Shown here: in pieces, positions 27,580 through 32,801 of the stretch | Position numbering within the stretch: position 1 is the first letter of the stretch | Layout: each line of letters opens with the position of its first letter | IMG/VR virus record: IMGVR_UViG_3300034061_001988 | Location: 1 to 32,801 of that record | DNA from: a virus | Length of the DNA: 32,801 nt | Strand: one strand, 5' to 3' | Notes under the pieces: generated by a model | Told to the model about the DNA's origin: nothing | Database searches by the model: none | Seen by the model: only the letters and a program-made list of their open reading frames with translations | Made by a program: the position numbers and the translations under genes

Positions 27580-28881
27580 TTATCCCATCCATCCCCCACC
27601 CATCGCAACCGGTTTGGGCTTGCGGATTTTGGCGGGTTCTTTAATCATTAACCCGATATACCGGAATGCGTCGGCGCCGTGCGAATATTGGTCATGCAAC
27701 GGGTTGCGACTGAATTGGCCCGTGTCGGGGTCAACCTCATAACGGTAATGTCGCAAACAGTTTAATCCGTCCGCGCAATTTTCGCGATCAAAATAGCAGT
27801 TGGAAAATATCGTGCGGGCCGCGTTGATCGAATCAGCGACCGGCACACGCTCCAATATCCGCGTCTTGTACCCAGCCCCGCGCACGATGTCTTCAATGCT
27901 GCGACCGGCTGCGGCCAGCGTCTTGTTTTGGGCATCGTGTGGCAGCCAAATGGTGTCGTACACATACCCGAACGTTTGCAGTTGCGCCAGGTAGCTGGTC
28001 ATCGTGCGCTGCGTGTCTTCAAAGTAGCGGATCAGGCGCGTTTCCATGCCCACAAACTGCACAAACCACCAGGCGGTGGCGTCGGCCCAGCCCAGGTCGC
28101 AAACAGCGTGGACGGGCTTTGTCGGGTCGTAAGGCACTCTGGTGATGCGCTCGTCCCGTTCGGCCTGGACAAGTTCCTTGGCAAAGATGGCGCCATCGAC
28201 TGTTTGGCGGCACATCCCTTCCCAAACCTGGTTGTAGGCTTCGGGGTCGCGCAACTTAAGCGCGTCCTTTTCCAGCGCCAGCGTTTCGGGAAACCAGGGG
28301 TTGTCGTTCCAATTGATCTTGATGCTTATGCAATCCCGCGGGGGCTTGACCACAAACCGCTGGTACGTTTCATCGGTTTCCAGTTCGGGGTTGAACGAAA
28401 CCCATATCTCGCTGCCCTGTTTGCGGATGGTTGGAATCAGGATGTTCCAGGACAAGCGGCTGACGGTCTGCGCTTCCTCCACCCAGCACACGTCCACGCC
28501 TTCAAACGACTTGATGTTGGTCGGATTGTTCTTCAGGCCAATGAACGCGAATTCCGTGCCGTTGGCCCCGCGGATGGTGGCCTGGGTGATGTCGTAAAAC
28601 GCCAGCAGCCCCAACGCTTCGATCTGGTCGCACAGCAGCTTGTGGACGGAATCCTTGATGCTGGTCTGGTACTCACGGGCGCACAACACGCGGATGGGCT
28701 TTTTGACGCCCTTAATCAGCAGCGCCCTGGCAATGCCCCACGACTTGGCCCCGCCTCGCCCGCCGTACAGCACTTTGTAGCGGCTTGGCCGGAACAACCC
28801 TTGCAGCTTGACCGGAAACTGCGCGTTGGCAGCCGCCTGGTCAGCTTGCTGGGTGGCTGTCAAGGTTTGCGATTGATCCAT
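27580..28881 (-). CDS. Terminase large subunit
   Basis: The 433-residue protein has the ATPase Walker A GGRGGAKS (residues 40-47), Walker B VDVCWVEEA with acidic pair 135-136, a coupling-type motif VSFNPE (161-166) and a C-terminal nuclease domain with DLGWADATA (Asp262) and SHGADAFRYIG near the end. This is the PBSX/Terminase_3-like group that drives DNA into the prohead and cuts it. Its start lies inside the small-subunit gene (41-base overlap). Confidence 0.95.
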   Translation of the reverse strand: MDQSQTLTATQQADQAAANAQFPVKLQGLFRPSRYKVLYGGRGGAKSWGIARALLIKGVKKPIRVLCAREYQTSIKDSVHKLLCDQIEALGLLAFYDITQATIRGANGTEFAFIGLKNNPTNIKSFEGVDVCWVEEAQTVSRLSWNILIPTIRKQGSEIWVSFNPELETDETYQRFVVKPPRDCISIKINWNDNPWFPETLALEKDALKLRDPEAYNQVWEGMCRQTVDGAIFAKELVQAERDERITRVPYDPTKPVHAVCDLGWADATAWWFVQFVGMETRLIRYFEDTQRTMTSYLAQLQTFGYVYDTIWLPHDAQNKTLAAAGRSIEDIVRGAGYKTRILERVPVADSINAARTIFSNCYFDRENCADGLNCLRHYRYEVDPDTGQFSRNPLHDQYSHGADAFRYIGLMIKEPAKIRKPKPVAMGGGWMG

Positions 28882-29389
28882 CGGGGTTCATAAATTGCAC
28901 GGAAATGACTGACGGCCCCAACGGGGCGCCATCCTTGCCGGTGATTTCCTGTTCGATCTTGTCACGCCAGCCCAGCACGTTCTTGGCCGTAAAGATGGCG
29001 AACGTGCTGTTGTAGGCGCCCGCAATCGTGCCTTCCACTAGATTTGCCTCTTGCAAATCCTTCGCCTTTTTATAGGCGTACGAAAAGCCAGGGTTCCTGG
29101 GCGTTCCATCGGCGTTCTTTGCGGTGGCCCAATCGTGCAACGTTTCGCGGGTTACCCCTACGTTGGTTGCAAAGCGGGCCAAGGTCGGAAACGTCCCAGG
29201 CAGCACTTGGGTTGATTCGTTTCCTGACTTGTCTCTTACAGTCACTTCCCTGGTTGGGGCTTGACTGAAAAATTCAATCAGTTGTTCGGCAAAGCATTCC
29301 TGGAATTTGGGTGGCCTTCCATTGGGCTTTGGTTCACTGGCTGCGGGCTTATCCGGCGTTTTCTTGCTGCGGGGTTTCGTCAACGGCAT
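28841..29389 (-). CDS. Terminase small subunit, P22 gp3-like
   Basis: The 182-residue protein has a basic start (KPRSKKTPDKPAA), GRPPKFQECFAEQLIEFFSQ, FPTLARFATNVGVTRETLHD (a helix-turn-helix) and AIFTAKNVLGWRDKIEQEIT, which match the gp3-type DNA-packaging proteins. These recognise the pac site and often package headful. The pac site in such phages lies within this gene, so packaging probably starts here. It overlaps genes on both sides. Confidence 0.9.
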   Translation of the reverse strand: MPLTKPRSKKTPDKPAASEPKPNGRPPKFQECFAEQLIEFFSQAPTREVTVRDKSGNESTQVLPGTFPTLARFATNVGVTRETLHDWATAKNADGTPRNPGFSYAYKKAKDLQEANLVEGTIAGAYNSTFAIFTAKNVLGWRDKIEQEITGKDGAPLGPSVISVQFMNPDGSIANLDSHPAS

Positions 29390-29537
29390 GGTCTTCCTTG
29401 GATTTGTCCTGGCTCAATTGGGCAAGGACATTGTTGTATTCCTGGATGGCTCCGCTGATCTGCAACAAGATGGCTTCGTGTTGCTTCGCCAGTTCTCGCA
29501 ATTCAGCCAGGCGTTTAGCAATTTGTTCCGGTGTCAT
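29349..29537 (-). CDS. Small coiled-coil protein
   Basis: The 62-residue product has a helix from 3 to 45 (IAKRLAELRELAKQHEAILL) and an acidic tail. The ATG overlaps the stop of the previous small gene (ATGA), and the 3' end overlaps the terminase small subunit by 41 bases. No family is recognised. Confidence 0.6.
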   Translation of the reverse strand: MTPEQIAKRLAELRELAKQHEAILLQISGAIQEYNNVLAQLSQDKSKEDHAVDETPQQENAG

Positions 29538-29698
29538 TTTTTCGCTGTTTTGGCGCTTTGTTTAAAGGCTTTGGCCGTGGGGGCGCCTTTGTCCCCAGGG
29601 CTTCGCATACGTTCAGGGGTTTTGCCCGCGGCTTTTTGGCTTTCGATCCGTTCACGCTTTGCAGCGATGTTGGCGTAAAGCCCAGGCTTGGCAGCCAT
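29534..29698 (-). CDS. Small basic protein of the 'GLYANIAAKRERI' type
   Basis: A 54-residue frame begins MAAKPGLYANIAAKRERIES and ends PGDKGAPTAKAFKQSAKTAK. Small lysine-rich proteins with GLYANI, R(M)(R)xPG and KGAPTAxAF motifs are widespread in phages and some bacteria; their role is unknown. The gene fills the gap between 29537 and 29698 and is linked to the next by an ATGA overlap. Confidence 0.75.
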   Translation of the reverse strand: MAAKPGLYANIAAKRERIESQKAAGKTPERMRSPGDKGAPTAKAFKQSAKTAKK

Positions 29699-29700
29699 GA

Positions 29701-29916
29701 TTAAGCAGCGGAAATGGCAGCCAGCGTATCAACGCGGCGCCAGGTCGAACCGTTGCTAAATGCCATCACGGGGCTGCCAGCAGCGCCGTTGGACACGTAA
29801 ATCATTTGGCCAGCGGGTGATGCTGACGGCACGGTGGCCACGGTGTAAGCCTGGAATTCGACCAGGACAACTGCGGGATCAGCGTATGCGACGCCAACGG
29901 CTTGGTTATTGGACAT
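29701..29916 (-). CDS. Small putative virion protein
   Basis: The 71-residue product has MSNNQAVGVAYADPAVVLVE and AGQMIYVSNGAAGSPVMAFS, then NGSTWRRVDTLAAI. These phrases recur in phage head-decoration and fibre proteins. It is uncharged and beta-rich. The gene lies two bases before the small basic protein, upstream of the terminase genes. Virion location is inferred. Confidence 0.6.
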   Translation of the reverse strand: MSNNQAVGVAYADPAVVLVEFQAYTVATVPSASPAGQMIYVSNGAAGSPVMAFSNGSTWRRVDTLAAISAA

Positions 29917-29962
29917 GACAGTTCCTTTCAGGGGTTAAAAATTGTCGGTTTGATTTTTGCAC

Positions 29963-30223
29963 TTAATCTTCGACCACGCAAGCGATGTCGGCTTCCTGGA
30001 TGATCTGGTAATCCTGGCCTTCAAAACGCTGTACGGGCCAATCCAGGTATGTCCCGTTGCCGTATTTGATTTTGTCGCCCACCTTGATTTCATGCACCTG
30101 GGGGCCGATGGCCACAATTTCGCCTTCGTTGAATTTTTCGGTGTTCTTGACGTAAATGATGTCTGACAGGTTTCTGACAAACGGCTTTACAACAACACGG
30201 TCATGCAGCGGGCGCAGTTGCAT
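29963..30223 (-). CDS. GroES-like co-chaperonin
   Basis: The 86-residue product opens with the GroES signature MQLRPLHDRVVVKPFVR and continues with a mobile-loop-like segment (NLSDIIYVKNTEKFNEG, about 18-34). GEIVAIG, VGDKIKYGNGTYL and EADIACVVE follow and mirror host GroES (GEVLAVG, VGDIVIFNDGYG, ESDILAIVE). The hydrophobic IIYV in the loop would bind GroEL. The start at 30223 has AAGGAAG upstream and overlaps the previous gene. Like T4 gp31 it may redirect host GroEL to fold the phage coat protein. Confidence 0.85.
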   Translation of the reverse strand: MQLRPLHDRVVVKPFVRNLSDIIYVKNTEKFNEGEIVAIGPQVHEIKVGDKIKYGNGTYLDWPVQRFEGQDYQIIQEADIACVVED

Positions 30224-30452
30224 TTTTTGGCTTCCTTCCAGGTTTCTTACGTTCGACCGGCACATCGGCCATCTTGGTTTCGTCGGTGGTGATGTCGTAC
30301 ACAGGCAAAGAAACCATCTTGATGGTTTGCTCAACGTATTCGCCGCACCAATCCATTTCGTGCTTGTTTTGGAACGTGGGGTAGCGACGGCAGCCGCCAA
30401 TGACCTGGCCGTTAATGAAAAAACGACAGGTTTTGCAGTGGACGTCACTCAT
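30201..30452 (-). CDS. Small cysteine-rich protein with AT-hook-like tail
   Basis: The 83-residue product has cysteines 6, 9, 21 and 36 (CKTC, GGCRRYP, DWCGEY), a probable zinc or iron-sulphur site often seen in small phage proteins. The C-terminal KKPGRKPKN contains GRKP, close to the AT-hook core GRP. It starts in an ATGA overlap with the previous gene and its end overlaps the GroES-like start. DNA binding is possible but unproven. Confidence 0.65.
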   Translation of the reverse strand: MSDVHCKTCRFFINGQVIGGCRRYPTFQNKHEMDWCGEYVEQTIKMVSLPVYDITTDETKMADVPVERKKPGRKPKNATAPAA

Positions 30453-30628
30453 CGCACTGGCTTTCCAGCACGGACGGCAGCGTTCAGGGCTGCGGCCATG
30501 TCTTCAGCAGCGGAACGCACTTTTGCTTCGTGCATCCGCTTCATTCGATGTTCAGCGGGCGTTGCCTCGCGTCCCTTCGTAGATGGCTTGGCTGATACTG
30601 CCGCTTCGGTAGGCTTTTTCAAGGGCAT
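30449..30628 (-). CDS. Small basic helical protein
   Basis: The 59-residue product (MPLKKPTEAAVSAKPSTKGR, then PAEHRMKRMHEAKVRSAAED) is basic and helical. The ATG at 30628 has AAGG upstream. The gene overlaps the last 77 bases of the zeta-like kinase gene in another frame and is coupled to the next gene through ATGA. The long overlap is unusual, but the ribosome site and coupling favour a real gene. Confidence 0.5.
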   Translation of the reverse strand: MPLKKPTEAAVSAKPSTKGREATPAEHRMKRMHEAKVRSAAEDMAAALNAAVRAGKPVR

Positions 30629-31481
30629 CACTTAATCCTTTTCTCACTTCATTGTGATCCAGGCGTGGCAACTTGTCAAGTCCGCTTACAACGTTTGCAT
30701 TTCCTGGGCCGCGGCTGTTGTCGATGACCATCATGTGGAACCGGTGATCGTCGCCGTATTTCGCTTGCAGCCGATCCATAACGTCACGCGAACCCATGTG
30801 GGTTTTGAAATGCTCGTCAATTGGAACGGTGCGACCGGTTCCCATTTCGGCTTCCATGCGGCTGGCGCGTTTCAATGCGCCGCCTTCCATGGCTTCCACG
30901 GGGTCGCGGTATGTGTACACGATGCCGACCTTACGACCGGCTTTCAATGCCTGGTCGATTTTCTTATCAGCCGAATCAAACGAATTCATGTTGGTGTCGT
31001 ACACCATTTCCGCGTCGCGGATCGCTGGGCTGACTTCCCTGGCCATCTGCAAACCGGTGGTCTTGCCCGCGCCAGTGCCGCCAGCGGTGAACAACACGGT
31101 GTTGTCCATGCCTGGCGGGGTGGGTTGGGATAGTTTCTCGGCGTACATCTGTTTGACAAATGCCGACGACGGTTCATGCACGTCTGCCGACCTGGTGCGG
31201 TCGGCGCGGTACTCTGGCGACATTTCACGGGCGTCATCCGTGTTCAGGATGCGGCCACCATTGGTCGATGGCAATGCCGCGTACTCTGACGCCAGGCCGG
31301 TGTAATCGTTGGCCAGGCGCTCGAAATACGACTGCTCAATCGGGTTGGCCGATTGACTTTGTGCTTGGGGCAGTTTCGGCTGTGGAACAAGCGACGCCAG
31401 GGCGGCCTGGGTAGGCTGTGCGCCCTGGGCCGCCGCCGGTTGCTGCCCCGCCGCTGCCAGTTGTGACAGCGGGGTGGCCAT
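30552..31481 (-). CDS. Zeta-toxin-like P-loop kinase
   Basis: The 309-residue protein has an A/Q/P-rich first 50 residues, then a kinase domain. NTVLFTAGGTGAGKTTGLQ holds the Walker A G134-T142, YDTNMNS holds Asp162, and GIVYTYRDPVEAM with KRASRMEAEMGTGRTVP carries the Arg205/Arg208 and GR-V pattern of zeta toxins. Zeta kinases phosphorylate UDP-sugars and block wall synthesis; others phosphorylate different targets. No epsilon-like antitoxin is next to it. It is expressed with late genes before the terminase, so it could act in lysis, superinfection exclusion or as a virion protein; all are inference. Confidence 0.75.
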   Translation of the reverse strand: MATPLSQLAAAGQQPAAAQGAQPTQAALASLVPQPKLPQAQSQSANPIEQSYFERLANDYTGLASEYAALPSTNGGRILNTDDAREMSPEYRADRTRSADVHEPSSAFVKQMYAEKLSQPTPPGMDNTVLFTAGGTGAGKTTGLQMAREVSPAIRDAEMVYDTNMNSFDSADKKIDQALKAGRKVGIVYTYRDPVEAMEGGALKRASRMEAEMGTGRTVPIDEHFKTHMGSRDVMDRLQAKYGDDHRFHMMVIDNSRGPGNANVVSGLDKLPRLDHNEVRKGLSDALEKAYRSGSISQAIYEGTRGNAR

Positions 31482-31699
31482 TACTTCTGGTACGACTTAC
31501 GGTCGTGCGAGTAGCAAACGCCCTTGCTGCGGCCACCATCGAAATTGTGGTTCGCGCCAGTTGCGTCAGCTTTGCCCATGGCCACGCCATTTTTGATGGC
31601 TTCCATGCGCTCACCAGACTTGTCGCTGGCAGCAGCGCCAGCGGGCGCCTTGGCGCTTGTACCGTAACCCTTGGGTTGCATTTCGGCGTTATCTTTCAT
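31481..31699 (-). CDS. Small hypothetical phage protein
   Basis: The 72-residue product is G/A/K-rich and ends NHNFDGGRSKGVCYSHDRKS. The GRSKGVCYxHDRKSYQK ending is a recurrent feature of small phage proteins without known role. Its stop shares a base with the ATG of the kinase gene (TAATG), so the two are probably translated together. It is not obviously an antitoxin. Confidence 0.65.
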   Translation of the reverse strand: MKDNAEMQPKGYGTSAKAPAGAAASDKSGERMEAIKNGVAMGKADATGANHNFDGGRSKGVCYSHDRKSYQK

Positions 31700-31712
31700 G
31701 GTCTTTTCCCTT

Positions 31713-32072
31713 TCAGTTTAGGAATTTCAAACGATACAACGTTTTGTCAATCAACGATGCGATTTCGTCGATGATATTCTGAAGTTCAGAATCTTGTGGC
31801 AAGTCTTCCCTGGCTTCTTTCACAAACTCAGACAACGATTCCAGGTATTTCACTGGATTTTTGGCGTTGTGGAATTCTTCAGGGTACTTTTTGATTTTTT
31901 CGTATTTGCCCTGGTACGCTTCGGCAAAGTCGTCAGCCAGGTCAATGATTTCGACGTAATACTTCCCCAGCGCCTTGTGTTCCGAATACGAATCGGTTGA
32001 AAGGTGCATGAAATGTGTCACCGTGCTGCTGTGCAGCAATGCGGCGATAAATTCGGATGCGTCGTTTTCCAT
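31713..32072 (-). CDS. Helical protein (DUF5856/ferritin-like pattern)
   Basis: The 119-residue product is all-helical: SEFIAALLHSSTVTHFMHLS, SEHKALGKYYVEIIDLADDF, AEAYQGKYEKIKKYPEEF and a final long helix. The E-x(n)-H and HxxxxxYY spacing resembles ferritin/Dps-like four-helix proteins found in phages (often DUF5856). The start at 32072 follows the terminator at 32089-32115 and lacks a good ribosome site. Function is unknown; metal binding is only suggested. Confidence 0.6.
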   Translation of the reverse strand: MENDASEFIAALLHSSTVTHFMHLSTDSYSEHKALGKYYVEIIDLADDFAEAYQGKYEKIKKYPEEFHNAKNPVKYLESLSEFVKEAREDLPQDSELQNIIDEIASLIDKTLYRLKFLN

Positions 32073-32088
32073 GGGCCGATGATAAATG

Positions 32089-32115
32089 AAAAAATCGGGG
32101 GGTGATAGCCCCCCG
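32089..32115 (-). terminator. Intrinsic terminator at the early-late boundary
   Basis: Read leftward, CGGGGGG and CCCCCCG pair around CTATCA, followed by ATTTTTTC. Seven G-C pairs and a six-T run make a strong terminator, eleven bases after the HNH stop. Transcription of the late genes past it would need a new promoter or antitermination. Confidence 0.85.
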
Positions 32116-32125
32116 TCAAGGTGGC

Positions 32126-32479
32126 TCAGTTCTGGCAACTGTCGATAAGCCGCGTCAATTCTGCCTCACTTGGCAGCGGAACGTCAACGGGCCATTGGTT
32201 TGTGTCTGTCAGGTGCTGCACCGTCTTCATGTGCGCGACCACCCAGGCTTGCTGGCGTTCCTTTTTTGACCACTTGGCGCCCTGGTCGATGTCGTGGTGG
32301 CACGACATACACAACGCGGCCACCAGGTTGTCGTCGGCCTTGATGCCGCGGCCCTTGCCCCCTCCCCAATTGGTGTGCGCTGCCTGGACAAAATGCCCCG
32401 ACCCGCACAACTGGCAATCAAGGCTGGCGACCAGCCGCAACAGCTTTTTGCTTCTCACGTAGGGGTGTTTTGGAATCAT
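32126..32479 (-). CDS. YbcO/DUF1364-like HNH nuclease
   Basis: From ATG 32479 the product has 117 residues: CQLCG (Cys22, Cys25), AAHTNWGGGKGRGIKADD with His35, and CMSCHHDIDQG (Cys57, Cys60, His61), then WVVAHMKTVQHL. This matches the lambdoid nin-region DUF1364/YbcO nucleases, a beta-beta-alpha-metal fold with structural zinc. A GTG 13 codons upstream (32518) is an alternative start, further inside the zinc-ribbon gene. It ends just before the terminator. Confidence 0.85.
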   Translation of the reverse strand: MIPKHPYVRSKKLLRLVASLDCQLCGSGHFVQAAHTNWGGGKGRGIKADDNLVAALCMSCHHDIDQGAKWSKKERQQAWVVAHMKTVQHLTDTNQWPVDVPLPSEAELTRLIDSCQN

Positions 32480-32603
32480 AAACTTTTTCAATTGTTGAAA
32501 ACCGGTGCAAATTGCCACATTCGTAACGGCGGTGTTTTTCGTTGTTTGGCTTTTTGCGGGTTTCTTTGACCAGCGTCCAAGCGCCGCATTCGGGGCATTT
32601 CAC
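32418..32603 (-). CDS. Small zinc-ribbon protein
   Basis: A GTG start at 32603 with AAGGA eight bases upstream gives a 61-residue protein: MKCPECGAWTLVKETRKKPN and HRRYECGNLHRFSTIEKVYD. The CPEC and a later C-x(n)-H/C region form a zinc ribbon like that at the N-terminus of NrdR-type regulators and common in phage nin regions. The start overlaps the NinB stop (GTGA) and its end overlaps the HNH gene by up to 62 bases. Confidence 0.75.
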   Translation of the reverse strand: MKCPECGAWTLVKETRKKPNNEKHRRYECGNLHRFSTIEKVYDSKTPLREKQKAVAAGRQP

Positions 32604-32801
32604 GTTTCAATTCCTTTTTCAGCGCACCAGGCCAGCAACCATTCGATAAATTCGGTGGCGTCGGGGATGGTGAATTTGTGTGTCTGTCGGCCCAACTGGA
32701 CGACGCGCTGGCCATCCAGGCTTGGCGCCACCTTGCCAATCTTGCGGTCGGTTTCGTGCGCCCACTGGTCAATCAACAGGCGTTTCCAATCGTCTGCCGA
32801 C
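32600..32801 (-). CDS. ninB: NinB-like recombination protein, C-terminal part
   Basis: The 66 residues present read SADDWKRLLIDQWAHE, VAPSLDGQRVVQLGRQT, KFTIPDATEFIEWLLAWCAE, KGIET and stop. The order ADDWK, a 'v.slDG..vv.LG..T..ft..e...fie....wcae.Gi' region and a short end is that of NinB (lambda Orf), a recombination mediator that helps load annealases. The N-terminal half lies beyond the right edge. It is the first visible gene of the nin-like set. Confidence 0.75.
   Translation of the reverse strand, partial: SADDWKRLLIDQWAHETDRKIGKVAPSLDGQRVVQLGRQTHKFTIPDATEFIEWLLAWCAEKGIET

Noticed and set aside
30224-30448. N-terminal extension of the GroES-like protein to 161 residues
   Set aside because: The first 75 codons overlap the cysteine-rich gene in another frame and do not resemble GroES. 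The ATG at 30223 has a good ribosome site and starts at the conserved MQLRPLHDR.
32488-32772. Minus-strand 94-codon frame at the right edge
   Set aside because: The NinB C-terminus in the neighbouring frame and the zinc-ribbon gene explain this DNA; the product is R/P/S-rich like a shadow frame.
1-32801. tRNA genes, integrase/attachment site, transposons
   Set aside because: I saw no tRNA-like cloverleaf with a TTC-containing arm, no tyrosine or serine recombinase motifs and no IS ends. Absence by eye is not proof; a tRNA scan and profile search would settle it.

Overview
The window is most of the genome of a short-tailed (podovirus-like) dsDNA phage with a P22-type virion and a lambdoid early region. 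The evidence is a gp3-like small terminase, a large terminase, a P22-type portal, scaffold and coat protein, gp4-like and gp10-like tail factors, three ejection-protein-like genes, a pectate-lyase-type tailspike, and M15 endolysin/holin lysis genes. Early genes include a Cro-like repressor, a DUF1376 plus P-like replication pair, a NinB C-terminus and an ERF/exonuclease/SSB-like recombination set. I see no host chromosomal genes, rRNA, tRNA, CRISPR, IS element, integrase or CI-type repressor. The host is not identified by the sequence; a Gram-negative proteobacterium is likely from the gene families (inference).

Layout. 1-1440 (minus): an early leftward unit of Cro-like repressor, DUF1376 replication initiator and P-like helicase loader, then the start of another gene cut by the window edge. 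Short tandem repeats inside the initiator gene (747-836) are a candidate replication origin. 1451-1505: a compact control region whose perfect 8-4-8 palindrome carries a -35-like TTTACA in each arm, one for each divergent promoter. 1555-6012 (plus): an early rightward operon that starts with a stand-alone LPD29-like protein, continues with small unknowns and a lipoprotein, and contains the ERF annealase, YqaJ exonuclease and SSB-like protein. A second strong promoter lies at 2368-2397.

6009-32801 (minus): the late genes, read from right to left. At the right edge are a NinB C-terminus, a zinc-ribbon protein and a YbcO-like HNH protein, closed by a terminator hairpin (32089-32115). Then come small genes including a zeta-toxin-like P-loop kinase and a GroES-like co-chaperonin. 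These are followed by packaging and head genes (TerS, TerL, portal, scaffold, coat, small decoration-like protein) and a terminator (22691-22724). Next is a receptor-binding module: long fibre, head-binding adaptor, second fibre, tailspike and two small related proteins. After it come the tail factors, ejection proteins and lysis genes. The plus-strand and minus-strand operons meet tail to tail at 6009-6012 and share stop-codon bases.

If the molecule is read as a circle, the leftward early unit (cro, O-like, P-like, then a cut gene at position 1) leads into ninB and the rest of the nin-like region at the right edge, which is the lambda order cro-O-P-nin-late. The window is therefore probably a near-complete, circularly permuted or circularised genome with little missing between its ends. 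The most notable items are the repressor-only control region, the iteron-like arrays in the initiator gene, the LPD29 protein, the zeta-like kinase, the phage GroES, the multi-gene receptor-binding array with its paralogous small proteins, and the extra beta domain in the gp4-like adaptor.
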